Source: Paramicrobacterium humi (lineage in GTDB: Bacteria > Actinomycetota > Actinomycetes > Actinomycetales > Microbacteriaceae). From it: a stretch of 64,000 nucleotides of DNA. The DNA lies in assembly GCF_900105715.1 (NCBI RefSeq), contig NZ_FNRY01000001.1:2914001-2978000 (forward strand), in the 5' to 3' direction. Shown one piece after another: positions 10,047 to 21,394 of the stretch (the first letter of the stretch is position 1; every line of letters begins with the position of its first letter). The notes beneath the pieces were generated by a model, which was not told the DNA's origin, searched no databases, and saw only the letters and a program-made list of their open reading frames with translations. The position numbers were made by a program, and so were the translations under genes.

Positions 10047-11260
10047 CCATGTCATTTCGAGACCAGACCGGACCGTATTTCGGCGAGTTCGGCGGACGAT
10101 ACGTCCCCGAGTCCCTCATCGCGACCCTCGACGACCTCACGGAGGCGTGGGAGCAGGCGAAGCAGGATCCGGAGTACCAGGCGGAGCTGAGCCGACTGCT
10201 GGTCGACTACGTCGGCCGCCCCTCGATCATCACCGAGGTGCCCCGCTTCGCCGAGCACGGCGGAGGCGCACGCATGATCCTGAAGCGCGAGGATCTCAAC
10301 CACACCGGCTCGCACAAGATCAACAACGTCATCGGGCAGGCCCTGCTGACGAAGCGCATCGGCAAGACACGCGTCATCGCCGAGACGGGCGCGGGCCAGC
10401 ACGGAGTCGCGACAGCCACCGCGGCCGCGCTGTTCGGCCTGGACTGCGTCATCTACATGGGCGAGGTCGACACGGAGCGGCAGGCTCTCAACGTCGCCCG
10501 CATGCGGCTGCTCGGCGCCGAGGTCGTCTCGGTGAAGACCGGGTCGCGCACCCTCAAGGACGCGATAAACGAGGCAATGCGGGACTGGGTGACGAACGTC
10601 GACACGACGAACTACATCTTCGGCACCGTCGCGGGACCGCATCCGTTCCCGGCCATGGTGCGCGATCTGCAGAAGATCATCGGCGAAGAGTCGCGCGAGC
10701 AAGTGCTCGCCCTCACCGGGCGCCTTCCCGACGCGGTCGCCGCGTGCGTGGGCGGCGGTTCGAACGCCATCGGCATCTTCCACGCCTTCCTCGACGACCC
10801 CGACGTCGCGCTCTACGGCTTCGAGGCCGCCGGTGAAGGCGTCGACACGCCTCGCCACGCCGCGACGATAACGAAGGGCCGTCCCGGCATGCTGCACGGC
10901 GCCCGCAGCTACCTGCTGCAGGACGATGACGGTCAGACCGTGGAGTCGCACTCGATCTCGGCCGGACTGGACTACCCGGGTGTGGGACCGGAGCACGCGT
11001 GGCTCGCGAGCACCGGCCGCGCGACCTACCGGCCGGTCACGGACGCCGACGCGATGGAGGCTCTGCGGCTGCTCAGCCGCACGGAGGGAATCATTCCGGC
11101 CATCGAGTCCGCTCATGGCCTCGCCGGCGCGCTGCAACTCGGCCGTGAGCTCGGGCCCGAAGCGACGATCCTCGTGAGCCTCTCCGGGCGCGGGGACAAG
11201 GACATGGAGACCGCCGGCCGGTACTTCGACCTCATCGACGAAGGAGCTTCACAATCGTGA
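10043..11260 (+). CDS. trpB: Tryptophan synthase beta subunit
   Basis: 405 aa if the GTG overlapping the trpC stop is used, or 403 aa from ATG 10049; neither has a strong ribosome site. PLP enzyme condensing indole with serine. Seen: [14 protein letters not shown], the PLP lysine in [21 protein letters not shown], the phosphate-binding GGGSNAIG and the C-terminal LSGRGDKDM. It overlaps trpA by four bases (GTGA), as expected for subunits of one alpha2-beta2 complex. Confidence 0.97.
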   Translation: MTMSFRDQTGPYFGEFGGRYVPESLIATLDDLTEAWEQAKQDPEYQAELSRLLVDYVGRPSIITEVPRFAEHGGGARMILKREDLNHTGSHKINNVIGQALLTKRIGKTRVIAETGAGQHGVATATAAALFGLDCVIYMGEVDTERQALNVARMRLLGAEVVSVKTGSRTLKDAINEAMRDWVTNVDTTNYIFGTVAGPHPFPAMVRDLQKIIGEESREQVLALTGRLPDAVAACVGGGSNAIGIFHAFLDDPDVALYGFEAAGEGVDTPRHAATITKGRPGMLHGARSYLLQDDDGQTVESHSISAGLDYPGVGPEHAWLASTGRATYRPVTDADAMEALRLLSRTEGIIPAIESAHGLAGALQLGRELGPEATILVSLSGRGDKDMETAGRYFDLIDEGASQS

Positions 11261-12045
11261 CCGGCGTCTCGGACACTTTGAAGGCCAAGCGCGACGCGGG
11301 AGACGGCGCCCTCATCGGGTACCTGCCCGTCGGCTTCCCCACGTTCGACGAGAGCGTGGACGCCGCGATCGCGGTCGCCGAGAACGGCGTCGACATCATC
11401 GAACTCGGCGTGCCGTACTCGGATCCCGTCATGGACGGCCCGGTCATCCAGGCGGCAACGCAGCGCGCCCTCGCCGAGGGATTCCGGCTCAGCCACGCGT
11501 TCGAGGCCGTGCGCCGCATCACCGAGGCCGTCGACACGCGCGTGCTCCTCATGACCTACTGGAATCCCGTCGTGCAATACGGCGTCGAGCGCTTCGCCGA
11601 CGATCTCGTCGCGGCCGGGGGAGCGGGCCTCATCACGCCCGATCTCATCCCCGACGAGGGAGCGGAATGGATCGCGGCATCCGAGCGCACAGGCCTCGAC
11701 CGCGTGTTCCTCGCGGCGCCGTCCTCGAGCGACGCACGCCTCGTGCAGGCGGTCGAATCGAGCCGCGGATTCGTCTACGCCGTCTCGACGATGGGCATAA
11801 CGGGCGCCCGCACCGACGTCGACACGGCCGCTCGCAGCCTCGTTTCGAGGCTGCGCGACGCCGGCGCGGAGAACGCGTGCGTCGGTCTCGGCATCTCCAC
11901 GGCCGAGCACGTGCGCGAAGTGCTGGAGTATGCTGACGGCGCGATCGTCGGCTCCGCACTCGTGCGGGCGCTCGGCGAGGGCGGAGTCGAGCGCTTGAGC
12001 GCTCTCGCGCGCGAGCTCGCAACGGGCGCGACGCACACCCGATAG
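11257..12045 (+). CDS. trpA: Tryptophan synthase alpha subunit
   Basis: 262 aa, GTG start overlapping trpB. It cleaves indole-3-glycerol phosphate and channels indole to TrpB. Seen: [14 protein letters not shown], catalytic Glu and Asp in [29 protein letters not shown], and [11 protein letters not shown]. lgt begins 28 nt downstream with its own ribosome site and may share the transcript. Confidence 0.97.
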   Translation: MTGVSDTLKAKRDAGDGALIGYLPVGFPTFDESVDAAIAVAENGVDIIELGVPYSDPVMDGPVIQAATQRALAEGFRLSHAFEAVRRITEAVDTRVLLMTYWNPVVQYGVERFADDLVAAGGAGLITPDLIPDEGAEWIAASERTGLDRVFLAAPSSSDARLVQAVESSRGFVYAVSTMGITGARTDVDTAARSLVSRLRDAGAENACVGLGISTAEHVREVLEYADGAIVGSALVRALGEGGVERLSALARELATGATHTR

Positions 12046-12073
12046 TCCGGCTACCCGTTACGAAAGGCGAACG

Positions 12074-13051
12074 GTGTCCCTTCCCCTCAGCATCCCGAGT
12101 CCCGACGTGAGCTACATCCAGCTCGGGCCGTTCACGATCCACTTCTACGCGCTCTGCATTCTCGCCGGCATCATCGCGGCCGCGATAATCACGCAAGCGC
12201 GGTTGACCCGGCAAGGCGCTGAGCCGGGCATCGTCATCGATCTTCTGCTGTGGCTCGTCCCGCTCGGCATCATCGGGGCGCGGGTCTTCCACGTGCTCAC
12301 CCACCCCAACGACTACTTCTACCCCGGCGCGAACCTGTGGGCGACGCTGTACATCTGGGAGGGCGGCATCGCCATCTTCGGCGCCCTCATCGGCGGCGGG
12401 ATCGGCGCATGGATCGGATGCCGCCTGACGGGGCTCCGGTTCTGGGCATTCGCCGACGCCCTCGCCCCGGGCATGCTCGTCGCTCAAGCGTTCGGCCGCT
12501 TCGGCAACTGGTTCAACCATGAGCTGTTCGGCATTCCCACGAGCCTGCCGTGGGGTCTCGAGATCGAGTCGTCGAACCCGGCGTACCCCGTCGGGCTTCC
12601 AGACGGCACGCTGTTCCACCCGACGTTCCTCTACGAGGTCATCTGGAACCTGCTCGGCGCCGCCGTGATCTTCTGGCTCGGCCGCAAGTTCACGCTGCAG
12701 TGGGGACGCCAGTTCGCCCTTTACCTGATCTGGTACGGAGCCGGCCGCGTGGTCTGGGAGTCGATTCGCATCGACCCGAGCGAAGTCTTCCTCGGCCTGC
12801 GGGTCAACGTGTGGGCTGCGCTGATCGCCGTCGTCGTCGGCATCGTGATCTTCATCGTCCAGGCCCGTCGCCACCCCGGGCTCCAGCCGAGCCCGTACCG
12901 AGTTGGCCGTAACACGTTCGAAACACAGGGCGGGTTAAACTCGACGTCACCAGATTCCGACTATGTCGATCTCGGCTACGACGCCGAGGGAGTGGCCGGA
13001 TCGGACGAGCTGACGGCCACAAGCGCGAAAGCCGCATCGCCCCGGGAGTGA
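12074..13051 (+). CDS. lgt: Prolipoprotein diacylglyceryl transferase
   Basis: 325 aa polytopic membrane enzyme that transfers diacylglycerol to the lipobox cysteine of prolipoproteins. About seven membrane helices are visible; the family signature lies in [15 protein letters not shown], with the essential Arg/Asn/His region. GTG start preceded by GAAAGGCGAAC. The C-terminal 50 residues are polar and of low complexity, typical of actinobacterial Lgt. A likely client is the ABC-transporter lipoprotein at 22.5 kb. Confidence 0.95.
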   Translation: MSLPLSIPSPDVSYIQLGPFTIHFYALCILAGIIAAAIITQARLTRQGAEPGIVIDLLLWLVPLGIIGARVFHVLTHPNDYFYPGANLWATLYIWEGGIAIFGALIGGGIGAWIGCRLTGLRFWAFADALAPGMLVAQAFGRFGNWFNHELFGIPTSLPWGLEIESSNPAYPVGLPDGTLFHPTFLYEVIWNLLGAAVIFWLGRKFTLQWGRQFALYLIWYGAGRVVWESIRIDPSEVFLGLRVNVWAALIAVVVGIVIFIVQARRHPGLQPSPYRVGRNTFETQGGLNSTSPDSDYVDLGYDAEGVAGSDELTATSAKAASPRE

Positions 13052-13077
13052 CATTCACGCCGCTGCCGAGGCGCTCC

Positions 13078-13094
13078 ACCGACCACGGGTCGGT
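13078..13094 (+). other. Hairpin in the lgt-gltB interval
   Basis: ACCGACC, loop ACG, GGTCGGT: a perfect 7-bp stem 59 nt before the chosen gltB start. No U-tract follows, so it may be a weak terminator for lgt or part of the gltB 5' leader. Confidence 0.4.
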
Positions 13095-13152
13095 TCTCCC
13101 TCGGCGGGCCACCGGCGTCCCGTCCTTCCGCTTCATGAGGACGGCACTTTCA

Positions 13153-16100
13153 ATGACCTCACGCTTCCCCTATTCCCGGTTCGGGCTCGTTCCCGAGCAG
13201 CAGGGACTGTACGATCCTGGCCACGAGAAGGACGCCTGCGGCCTCGCGATGGTCGCAACGCTGCGCGGATACGCCGGTCACGACATCATCGAGGCGGCGC
13301 TCGATTCGCTGCGCAATCTCGAACACCGCGGCGCAGTCGGCTCTGACGCCGGAACGGGCGATGGCGCCGGCATCCTCACCCAGATCCCCGACGAGTTCTT
13401 CCGCGCCGTCGCGGGCTTCGAGCTTCCGGCCGCCTCCCAGTACGCGGTCGGCCTCGCGTTCCTGCCGAACGACGCCGACGAGCGCGCGACCGAGAAGTCC
13501 GCGATCGAGTCGATAGCGACGCAAGAGGGGCTCGTCGTGCTCGGCTGGCGGAGTGTGCCGACCGAGGCGGCTCACCTCGGCTCCCTCGCCGCTGAGGCGA
13601 TGCCCGCGATCGAGCAGCTCTTCGTTCAGAGCGAGCAGACTGCTCCGGGCGACCGGCAGCTCAGCGGCATCCAGCTCGACCGCATCACCTATAGGCTCCG
13701 TAAGCGTGCAGAACGCGAGATCGGAGCCTATTTCGTCTCCCTGTCATGCCGCACCATCGTGTACAAGGGCATGGTAACGACGCTGCAGCTCGAACCGTTC
13801 TATCCCGACCTCAAGGACGAGCGGTTCGCGTCAAAGCTCGCGATCGTGCACTCGCGCTACTCGACGAACACGTTCCCCTCGTGGCCGCTCGCACAGCCGT
13901 TGCGGATGATGGCGCACAACGGGGAGATCAACACGATCCAGGGCAACCGCAACTGGATGCGCGCCCGCCAGTCGCAATTGGAATCGGAGCTGCTGGGGGA
14001 CCTCGCGCCGCTGCTGCCGATCATCACGCCGGGCGCGAGCGACTCCGCCTCGTTCGACGAAGTGCTCGAGCTGCTCACGCTCACGGGACGCTCCCTGCCG
14101 CACGCGATGCTCATGATGGTGCCAGAGGCGTGGGAGAACCGCACCGACCTCGATGCGAAGCGGCGCGACTTCTACGAGTTCGCCTCGATGCAGATGGAAC
14201 CGTGGGACGGCCCCGCCGCCCTCACGTTCACCGACGGCTCGAACGTCGGAGCCACTCTCGACCGCAACGGGCTGCGCCCCGGGCGCTGGCTTGAGACCAC
14301 CGACGGGCTCATCGTTCTCGGCAGCGAGATCGGCGTGCTCGACATCGCGCCGGAGCGCGTCAAGCGCAAGGGCCGCCTCCAGCCGGGAAAGATGTTCCTC
14401 ATCGACATCGACGCCGGCCGCATCATCGAGGACGACGAGATCAAGGACGCCCTCGCGGAGGCACAGCCGTGGGGTCAGTGGCTCGAATCCGGCCGGATTC
14501 GCCTGTCCGAACTGCCCGAGCGCGAGCACATCGTGCACACTCCCGCGTCGGTCACGCGCCGACAGCGCACCTTCGGCTACACGGAGGAGGAAGTCAAGCG
14601 ACTGCTGAAGCCGATGGCGGAGACCGGAGCGGAGCCGATCGGCGCGATGGGAACGGACACGCCCATCGCCGTGCTCGCCGATCGGCCGCGACTGCTCTTC
14701 GACTACTTCACGCAGAAGTTCGCGCAAGTGACGAATCCGCCTCTCGATTCGATTCGCGAGCAGGTCGTGACCTCTCTCTCGCTGTCGCTCGGTCCCGAGC
14801 GCAACCTGCTCAGCTCCGGCCCGGAGCACACGCGCCAGGTCATTCTCGACTTCCCCGTCATCGACAACGACCAGCTTGCGAAGATCCAGCACATCGACCC
14901 GCTGCCGGGCAGCGCGACGACGGCGATCGTGCGCGCCCTTTACCGGTTCGACGAAGGCAAGGACGCGCTGCGCAACCGCCTGGACGCGATAAACCGTGAG
15001 GTGGATGCCGCCATCGAGGCGGGTGCGGAATACATCGTGATCAGCGACCGCGACTCCAACAAGGATCTGGCGCCCATTCCGTCGCTTCTCGCCCTCGCGT
15101 CTGTGCACCACCACCTCATCCGCGCGGAGACGCGCATGAAGGTCGGCCTCATCGTCGAGGCCGGTGACGTGCGCGAAGTGCACCACGTCGCGACGCTCAT
15201 CGGCTACGGCGCCTCGGCCGTCAACCCGTACCTCGCGATGGAGAGCTGCGAGGAGCTCGTCCGACGCGGCGACATCCACGGCGTCACGGCAGACCAGGCC
15301 GTGCGGAACGTGATCTACGCGCTCGGCAAGGGCGTTCTGAAGATCATGTCGAAGATGGGCATCTCAACCGTCTCCTCCTATGCGGGTGCGCAGACCTTCG
15401 AGGCCGTCGGTCTCAGTCAGGACTTCGTCGACACGTACTTCACGGGGACGGAGTCACGGCTCGGGGGAGTCGGCCTCGACGTCATCCAGGCCGAGAACCT
15501 GCACCGCCACACCTCCGCATACCCGGCGAACGAGCCGAGCCACGCGCACCAGCGACTGGAGACCGGCGGCGAGTACCAGTGGCGACGCGACGGCGCCCCG
15601 CACCTCTTCAATCCGGACACGGTGTTCCGTCTGCAGCACTCGACGCGCACCCGCCGCTACGACGTGTTCCGCGAATACACGAAGCTCGTCGACGATCAAG
15701 CGGAGAGGCTCATGACGCTTCGCGGCCTGTTCCGGTTCGACACGACACGTCGCACCCCGGTACCGCTCGACGAGGTCGAACCGGTCTCCTCGATCGTCAA
15801 GCGATTCTCCACGGGCGCGATGAGCTATGGCTCGATCTCGAAGGAGGCGCACGAGACTCTTGCGATAGCGATGAACCGGCTCGGAGCGAAATCGAACACC
15901 GGCGAGGGCGGCGAGGACGTCGACCGGCTCCTCGACCCGGAACGCCGGAGCGCGATCAAGCAAGTCGCGTCCGGCCGGTTCGGCGTGACGAGCATGTACC
16001 TCACCCACGCGGACGACATCCAGATCAAGCTCGCCCAGGGCGCCAAGCCGGGCGAAGGCGGCCAGCTACCACCGGCGAAGGTGTACCCGTGGGTCGCGCG

Positions 16101-17730
16101 CACGCGACACGCGACGGCGGGCGTCGGCCTCATCTCGCCACCGCCGCACCACGACATCTACTCGATCGAGGATCTCAAGCAGCTCATCTTCGACCTCAAG
16201 CGAGCGAACCCGTCCGCGCGCATCCACACGAAGCTCGTGAGCGAGTCAGGCATCGGTGCGGTCGCTGCGGGCGTCGCGAAGGCTCTCGCCGATGTGATCC
16301 TCGTCTCGGGTCACGACGGTGGAACGGGGGCGAGTCCGCTCAATTCGCTCAAGCACGCGGGAACCCCGTGGGAACTGGGCCTCGCTGAGACGCAGCAGAC
16401 TCTCATGCTCAACGATCTGCGCGACCGGGTCGTCGTGCAGGTCGACGGTCAGCTCAAGACCGGGCGCGACGTCGTCATCGGCGCCCTGCTCGGCGCCGAG
16501 GAATTCGGCTTCGCGACCGCGCCACTCGTCGTCTCAGGGTGCGTCATGATGCGCGTGTGCCACCTCGACACCTGTCCGGTGGGGGTCGCCACGCAGAATC
16601 CTCTGCTACGGCAGCGATTCACGGGTCAGGCCGAGTTCGTCGTGAACTTCTTCCAATTCATCGCCCAGGAAGTGCGCGAGTACCTCGCGGCACTCGGCTT
16701 CCGCTCGATCGAGGAGGCCGTCGGACACAGCGAGCTGCTCGACACGCGTGACGCGGTTCGCCACTGGAAGGCGCAGGGACTCGACCTTGCCCCGATTCTC
16801 GACGGGCCCGTGTTCCCCGACGGCACCCCGCGCAGGCACGCGCGCAATCAGGACCATGAACTCGACAAGCACTTCGATGCCGAGCTCATCCGGCGTTCGC
16901 GGAGCGTGCTCGAGGACGGCGGGTCGACGACCATCGCGCTCCCGGTCGCCAACACGGCGCGTGCGGTCGGGACGATGCTCGGGCACGAGGTGACAAAGCG
17001 CCACGGAGAGCAGGGGCTCCCCGAGAACTCGATCGTTGTCGAGCTCACGGGCTCCGCCGGGCAGTCGTTCGGCGCCTTCGTGCCCTCCGGTATCACGCTC
17101 CGGCTCACGGGCGACTCCAACGACTACGTCGGAAAGGGCCTCTCGGGCGGCCGCATCGCGATCTTCCCTCCCTCCGACGCAGCGTTCGCGGCCGAAGAGA
17201 ACGTCATCGCCGGAAACGTCATCGGCTACGGCGCAACGCAGGGCAGCATGTTCCTGAGCGGCGTCGTGGGTGAACGCTTCCTCGTGCGCAACTCCGGCGC
17301 GACGGCCGTCGTCGAAGGGGTCGGTGACCACGCCCTCGAGTACATGACCGGCGGGCTCGCCGTGATTCTCGGCCCGACCGGCCGCAACCTCGGCGCCGGC
17401 ATGTCGGGCGGCAGCGCCTACATCTTCGAGCTCGACCGCGAGCACGTCAACCGCGAAGCGATCGCAGGCGACGAACTCGACCTTCTCCCGCTCGGACCGG
17501 GCGACACCGAGATCCTGCGCGACCTGCTCACGCAACACCACGCCGAGACCGGCTCCCCGCTGGCGCAACGACTGCTCGAGGACTTCGAGGCCGCGGCGCA
17601 GAAATTCACGAAAGTACTACCCCGCGACTACGCGGCCGTGCTGCAGATGCGGCAGGAGGCCGTGGCCGAAGGCCTCGACCCCGACGGCGATGAGATGTGG
17701 GGCCGAATCCTGGAGGTAACCCGTGGCTGA
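13153..17730 (+). CDS. gltB: Glutamate synthase (NADPH) large subunit
   Basis: 1525 aa from ATG 13153. The frame is open 35 codons further upstream, but that part has no family resemblance, and GAGGA about 11 nt before 13153 can serve as ribosome site. Domains: N-terminal glutaminase with nucleophile Cys29 ([10 protein letters not shown]; the first 28 residues are a propeptide), central domain, FMN-binding synthase domain (about 800-1190) with the 3Fe-4S ligands [12 protein letters not shown] in the family spacing, and a C-terminal GXGXG beta-helix (about 1250-1440). It makes glutamate from glutamine and 2-oxoglutarate with GltD. Confidence 0.96.
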   Translation: MTSRFPYSRFGLVPEQQGLYDPGHEKDACGLAMVATLRGYAGHDIIEAALDSLRNLEHRGAVGSDAGTGDGAGILTQIPDEFFRAVAGFELPAASQYAVGLAFLPNDADERATEKSAIESIATQEGLVVLGWRSVPTEAAHLGSLAAEAMPAIEQLFVQSEQTAPGDRQLSGIQLDRITYRLRKRAEREIGAYFVSLSCRTIVYKGMVTTLQLEPFYPDLKDERFASKLAIVHSRYSTNTFPSWPLAQPLRMMAHNGEINTIQGNRNWMRARQSQLESELLGDLAPLLPIITPGASDSASFDEVLELLTLTGRSLPHAMLMMVPEAWENRTDLDAKRRDFYEFASMQMEPWDGPAALTFTDGSNVGATLDRNGLRPGRWLETTDGLIVLGSEIGVLDIAPERVKRKGRLQPGKMFLIDIDAGRIIEDDEIKDALAEAQPWGQWLESGRIRLSELPEREHIVHTPASVTRRQRTFGYTEEEVKRLLKPMAETGAEPIGAMGTDTPIAVLADRPRLLFDYFTQKFAQVTNPPLDSIREQVVTSLSLSLGPERNLLSSGPEHTRQVILDFPVIDNDQLAKIQHIDPLPGSATTAIVRALYRFDEGKDALRNRLDAINREVDAAIEAGAEYIVISDRDSNKDLAPIPSLLALASVHHHLIRAETRMKVGLIVEAGDVREVHHVATLIGYGASAVNPYLAMESCEELVRRGDIHGVTADQAVRNVIYALGKGVLKIMSKMGISTVSSYAGAQTFEAVGLSQDFVDTYFTGTESRLGGVGLDVIQAENLHRHTSAYPANEPSHAHQRLETGGEYQWRRDGAPHLFNPDTVFRLQHSTRTRRYDVFREYTKLVDDQAERLMTLRGLFRFDTTRRTPVPLDEVEPVSSIVKRFSTGAMSYGSISKEAHETLAIAMNRLGAKSNTGEGGEDVDRLLDPERRSAIKQVASGRFGVTSMYLTHADDIQIKLAQGAKPGEGGQLPPAKVYPWVARTRHATAGVGLISPPPHHDIYSIEDLKQLIFDLKRANPSARIHTKLVSESGIGAVAAGVAKALADVILVSGHDGGTGASPLNSLKHAGTPWELGLAETQQTLMLNDLRDRVVVQVDGQLKTGRDVVIGALLGAEEFGFATAPLVVSGCVMMRVCHLDTCPVGVATQNPLLRQRFTGQAEFVVNFFQFIAQEVREYLAALGFRSIEEAVGHSELLDTRDAVRHWKAQGLDLAPILDGPVFPDGTPRRHARNQDHELDKHFDAELIRRSRSVLEDGGSTTIALPVANTARAVGTMLGHEVTKRHGEQGLPENSIVVELTGSAGQSFGAFVPSGITLRLTGDSNDYVGKGLSGGRIAIFPPSDAAFAAEENVIAGNVIGYGATQGSMFLSGVVGERFLVRNSGATAVVEGVGDHALEYMTGGLAVILGPTGRNLGAGMSGGSAYIFELDREHVNREAIAGDELDLLPLGPGDTEILRDLLTQHHAETGSPLAQRLLEDFEAAAQKFTKVLPRDYAAVLQMRQEAVAEGLDPDGDEMWGRILEVTRG

Positions 17731-19180
17731 TCCCAGAGGCTTCCTGAAGGTCACGGAACGCGAACTTCCTCAACGGCGTCCCGTGCCCGTCCGCATCATG
17801 GACTGGAAGGAAGTGTATGAGAAGGGCGATCCGGAGCAGCTGCGTCGGCAGGCGGGGCGTTGCATGGATTGCGGCGTGCCGTTCTGTCACCAGGGCTGCC
17901 CGCTCGGGAACCTGATCCCGGAGTGGAACGACCTCACGTGGCGGGGCGAAGACCGTGCGGCAGCCGACCGCCTGCACGCGACCAACAATTTTCCCGAGCT
18001 GACGGGACGGCTGTGCCCCGCTCCGTGCGAGAGCGCGTGCGTTCTCGGCATCAACCAGCCGGCCGTGACGATCAAGCGCGTCGAACAGTCGATCGCCGAT
18101 CAGGCGTTCGACAACGGCTGGATCGACGCGCACCCGCCGGAGCGTCTCACGGGAAAGACCGTCGCGATCGTCGGCTCCGGGCCCGCGGGACTCGCCGCCG
18201 CCCAGCAGCTCACGCGGGCCGGTCACACCGTCGCCGTGTACGAGCGCGACGACCGCATCGGCGGTCTTCTGCGTTACGGAATTCCGGACTTCAAGCTCGA
18301 GAAGCGCGTGCTCGAGCAGCGCCTCAAGCAAATGCGCGAAGAGGGCACGCGGTTCCGCCCGGGCGTGAACATCGGCGTCGATCTCAGCTGGGCCGACCTG
18401 CGCAGCCGCTACGACGCCGTGATCATCGCGACGGGTTCGCTCGTTCCGCGTGACCTGCCCATTCCCGGACGGGACCTCGGCGGCGTGCACTTCGCCATGG
18501 ACTACCTCGTACGCGCGAACCATCAGGTCGCGGGCGACGAGGTCGCCGAGCCCATCACCGCCACGGGAAAGCACGTCATCGTGCTCGGCGGCGGCGACAC
18601 CGGCTCGGACTGCATCGGAACCGCGCACCGCCAGGGAGCGGCGTCGGTGACGAACCTCGCCATCGGTCGCCAACCGCTCACAGGCCGGCCCGAGCACCAG
18701 CCATGGCCCATGATGCCCACACTCTTCGAAGTGCAGACCTCCCACGAAGAAGGCGGCGCCCGCGAGTACCTCGTCTCGACCGTCGAGTTCCTCGCCGACG
18801 ACGACGGAAACGTGCGGTCGCTCCGCGTCGCCGAGACCGAATTCGTCGACGGCCGCCGCGTGCCCAAGTCAGGCACCGAGCGGGAGATCCCCGCGGACCT
18901 CGTGCTCCTCGCCCTCGGTTTCACCGGGCCGGAGCCCGAGGATCTTGCCTCGCAACTCGCCGTTCCGTTCACCGACAGAGGCAATGTCGCTCGCGACGCC
19001 GACTATCAGACAGAGCTGCCGGGAGTGTTCGTCGCGGGGGATGCCGGACGCGGCCAATCGCTCATCGTCTGGGCCATCGCGGAAGGTCGGTCAGCGGCCG
19101 CAGCCGTTGACCGGTATCTTGAAGGGGAGAGCGATCTTCCCGCACCGGTCCTTCCGACCGATCGCGCGATCGCCCTCTGA
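17723..19180 (+). CDS. gltD: Glutamate synthase small subunit
   Basis: 485 aa, GTG start overlapping gltB by 8 nt. It passes electrons from NADPH through FAD and 4Fe-4S clusters to GltB. The N-terminal cysteine clusters [14 protein letters not shown] and [10 protein letters not shown] are intact. Two Rossmann folds follow: [15 protein letters not shown] for FAD and [14 protein letters not shown] for NADPH. C-terminal [14 protein letters not shown] is the family FAD motif. Translationally coupled to gltB. Confidence 0.97.
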   Translation: MADPRGFLKVTERELPQRRPVPVRIMDWKEVYEKGDPEQLRRQAGRCMDCGVPFCHQGCPLGNLIPEWNDLTWRGEDRAAADRLHATNNFPELTGRLCPAPCESACVLGINQPAVTIKRVEQSIADQAFDNGWIDAHPPERLTGKTVAIVGSGPAGLAAAQQLTRAGHTVAVYERDDRIGGLLRYGIPDFKLEKRVLEQRLKQMREEGTRFRPGVNIGVDLSWADLRSRYDAVIIATGSLVPRDLPIPGRDLGGVHFAMDYLVRANHQVAGDEVAEPITATGKHVIVLGGGDTGSDCIGTAHRQGAASVTNLAIGRQPLTGRPEHQPWPMMPTLFEVQTSHEEGGAREYLVSTVEFLADDDGNVRSLRVAETEFVDGRRVPKSGTEREIPADLVLLALGFTGPEPEDLASQLAVPFTDRGNVARDADYQTELPGVFVAGDAGRGQSLIVWAIAEGRSAAAAVDRYLEGESDLPAPVLPTDRAIAL

Positions 19181-19262
19181 CCGTGTTTCCGGTGCGGACG
19201 CGCGGAAAATCACATAACCACCCAGCGCATTCCCCCTGCGCAGGACATGGAGTCACTCATAC

Positions 19263-20723
19263 ATGAGACGAGCAAAAATCGTCGCAACGCTTGGACCGGC
19301 GACGTCCAGCTATGAAAATATCCGCGCGCTCATCGATGCCGGTGTCAACGTCGCGCGCATGAACCTCAGTCACGGCAGCTACGACGTTCACGAGGGCGTC
19401 TACGCGAACGTGCGCAAGGCCGCAGCCGACGCCGACAAGCCGATCGCGGTGCTAGTCGACCTCCAGGGCCCCAAGATCCGGCTCGGCAAGTTCGAAGGCG
19501 GACCCTACGAGCTCGCCGCCGGCGACATCTTCACGATCACGACCGAAGACATCCTCGGCAACAAGGACATCTCGAGCACGACCTTCAAGGGACTGCCGCA
19601 AGACGTCTCGCCCGGGGACTTCCTCCTCATCGACGACGGCAAGGTGCGCGTCAAGGTCCTCGAGACCGACGGCGTCCGCGTCAAGACCGAAGTCATCGTC
19701 GCGGGCCCCGTCTCGAACAACAAGGGCATCAACCTGCCCGGCGTGGCCGTCAACGTGCCCGCCCTCTCCGAGAAGGACGAAGCGGATCTGCGCTGGGGAC
19801 TCAAGCTCGGCGCCGACTTCATCGCCCTGTCGTTCGTGCGCAACGCCGCCGACATCGAGCGCGTGCACGAGATCATGGACGAAGAGGGAATCACTCTCCC
19901 TGTCATCGCGAAGATCGAGAAGCCGCAGGCCGTCGACGCTCTCGAGGAGATCATCGACGCGTTCGACGGCATCATGGTCGCCCGCGGCGACCTCGGCGTC
20001 GAGCTGCCGCTCGAAGCGGTTCCGCTCGTGCAGAAGCGCGCGGTCGAGCTCTGCCGTCGCATGGCGAAGCCCGTCATCGTCGCGACGCAGATGCTCGAGT
20101 CGATGATCTCGAGTCCCGTGCCCACGCGCGCGGAGACCTCGGACGTCGCCAATGCGGTGCTCGACGGCGCCGACGCGGTCATGCTCAGCGGCGAGACGAG
20201 TGTGGGGGAGTACCCCGAGGTCACGGTGCGCACGATGGCCCGCATCGTCCAGGCCACCGAGGAGCACGGTCTCGAACGCATCGCCCCGCTCGGCTCGCAG
20301 CCGCGCACGCAGGGCGGCGCCCTGACCCTCGCGGCATCCGAAGTGGCCGAGTTCGTCGATGCGCGCTACTTGTGCGTGTTCACCGAGACCGGCGACTCCG
20401 TGCGCCGCATGTCCCGCCTGCGCACGAAGATCCCCGTGCTCGCTTTCACGCCGAACGAGTCCACGCGCCGTCGCATGCAGCTCAACTGGGGCATCGAGTC
20501 GTTCATCGTCGACCGCGTCACGCACACCGACGAGATGTTCGGTCAGGTCGACGACATCCTCCTCGGAACGGGCCGCGCCGTCGAAGGCGAGAAGGTCGTC
20601 GTGATCTCGGGATCGCCTCCCGGAATCTCGGGCTCCACGAACGACGTGCGCGTTCATCGCATGGGCGACGCCCACCAGGGAGTCGCACCCGCCTACGCGC
20701 TCGTGAAGAAGCAGTCTCAGTAG
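19263..20723 (+). CDS. pyk: Pyruvate kinase
   Basis: 486 aa. It transfers phosphate from phosphoenolpyruvate to ADP, the last step of glycolysis. Seen: KIVATLGPATSSYENI, NLSHGSYDVH, VDLQGPKIRLG, active-site KIEKPQAVDALEEIID then GIMVARGDLGVELP, and ATQMLESMI. The C-terminal allosteric domain is complete. GGAG about 12 nt before ATG is the only ribosome-site candidate. A strong hairpin terminator follows. Confidence 0.97.
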   Translation: MRRAKIVATLGPATSSYENIRALIDAGVNVARMNLSHGSYDVHEGVYANVRKAAADADKPIAVLVDLQGPKIRLGKFEGGPYELAAGDIFTITTEDILGNKDISSTTFKGLPQDVSPGDFLLIDDGKVRVKVLETDGVRVKTEVIVAGPVSNNKGINLPGVAVNVPALSEKDEADLRWGLKLGADFIALSFVRNAADIERVHEIMDEEGITLPVIAKIEKPQAVDALEEIIDAFDGIMVARGDLGVELPLEAVPLVQKRAVELCRRMAKPVIVATQMLESMISSPVPTRAETSDVANAVLDGADAVMLSGETSVGEYPEVTVRTMARIVQATEEHGLERIAPLGSQPRTQGGALTLAASEVAEFVDARYLCVFTETGDSVRRMSRLRTKIPVLAFTPNESTRRRMQLNWGIESFIVDRVTHTDEMFGQVDDILLGTGRAVEGEKVVVISGSPPGISGSTNDVRVHRMGDAHQGVAPAYALVKKQSQ

Positions 20724-20742
20724 CCGTTCGCTGAGGCAAGCG

Positions 20743-20774
20743 GATGCCGGTCGGCCGCGAAGCCGACCGGCATC
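20743..20774 (+). terminator. Hairpin terminator after pyk
   Basis: Perfect 13-bp inverted repeat (GATGCCGGTCGGC and its complement) with a 6-nt loop, starting 19 nt after the pyk stop. The following TCGTTCTC is only mildly U-rich. It could serve both pyk and the minus-strand small ORF that converges on it. Confidence 0.75.
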
Positions 20775-20799
20775 AGTCGTTCTCGCCCCCTGTGCCGGC

Positions 20800-20976
20800 T
20801 CAGCCTTCCGCGTGCCGCCTGCGCGAGTGACGCCCGGTGCGCCACACGAGGATCCAGACCGCTGCGGCGACGACGAACGCCAGTCCCCCGGCGATCGTGC
20901 CGGCCAGGTCGCCGGCCACCACGTCGAACAGGAAGGTGACGACGCCGACAAGCAACACGGAGATCACGGCGAGCAT
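20800..20976 (-). CDS. Small two-helix membrane protein, unknown; start uncertain
   Basis: 58 aa from the only in-frame ATG. Two hydrophobic helices (about 2-19 and 25-46) end in a basic tail, WRTGRHSRRRHAEG. The same frame stays open more than 30 codons upstream with GC-rich third positions and a hydrophilic Asp/Gly/Ser-rich sequence leading into LLRVMLAV, which looks like a real N-terminus, but that extension contains no ATG, GTG or TTG. No ribosome site precedes the ATG. No family recognised. The 5' region overlaps the plus-strand candidate at 21064-21192. Confidence 0.45.
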   Translation of the reverse strand: MLAVISVLLVGVVTFLFDVVAGDLAGTIAGGLAFVVAAAVWILVWRTGRHSRRRHAEG

Positions 20977-21063
20977 GACCCGCAGAAGCCGATCGCCGGT
21001 GTCGCCGCCGGTATCGTCGGGCTGGCCGCTGTCGCTCGCGCCCTTGTCGCGCGACGGGATCTG

Positions 21064-21192
21064 ATGCGCGATGGGGCGCGCCGCGGCTTCGCGCTCTCGC
21101 TGACAGCGTTCATCTTTGGTGCGCTCGTCGCCGCGCTGAACCTGATTCCCACTCTCGGTTGGCAGGTGTTCAACGCCGTGAACGGGCTCTGA
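21064..21192 (+). CDS. Candidate fragment of a small membrane protein
   Basis: 42 codons from ATG 21064. The frame reads ARRGFALSLTAFIFGALVAALNL, a clear membrane helix, and extends upstream through another hydrophobic stretch (AGVAAGIVGLAAVARALVA) without a start codon. It resembles the tail of DUF4190-type two-helix proteins, so it may be the 3' remnant of a truncated gene. It could equally be a non-coding frame opposite the minus-strand ORF. Low confidence. Confidence 0.22.
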   Translation: MRDGARRGFALSLTAFIFGALVAALNLIPTLGWQVFNAVNGL

Positions 21193-21205
21193 CGACCCCG
21201 GCCGC

Positions 21206-21211
21206 TACCCT
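21206..21211 (+). promoter_or_regulatory. -10 box of a leaderless promoter for the 58-aa membrane protein
   Basis: TACCCT followed by 6 nt and ATG 21218, the same geometry as upstream of rpe, hisE, uvrB and uvrA. This supports the small gene being real. Confidence 0.42.
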
Positions 21212-21217
21212 GAGGTC

Positions 21218-21394
21218 ATGACTTCAGCGGCCACCGTCGGCATCGTCCTGTACCTGCTCGTCGTCGTGATCGTCGCGTTCGCGCTGTACTGGATCATCCG
21301 GCTCGCCGTGCGACACGGAATCCGCGACACGCGGAAGCAACCTCCGGCTGAGAGAACCGACGGTTTTCCCGGCGCTCCGGGTCCTTCACGCTGA
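21218..21394 (+). CDS. Small single-helix membrane protein, unknown
   Basis: 58 aa. One strongly hydrophobic helix (about 7-28, IVLYLLVVVIVAFALYWII) is followed by a basic segment and a Pro/Gly-rich tail. No family recognised. Support for expression: a -10-like box at leaderless distance, TGAGG just before the ATG, and a hairpin beginning at the stop codon. It stands alone between pyk and the tRNA. Confidence 0.55.
   Translation: MTSAATVGIVLYLLVVVIVAFALYWIIRLAVRHGIRDTRKQPPAERTDGFPGAPGPSR

Noticed and set aside
13831-15279. A 482-codon minus-strand frame opposite gltB
   Set aside because: No recognisable domain, repetitive composition, and complete overlap with a confidently identified gene.
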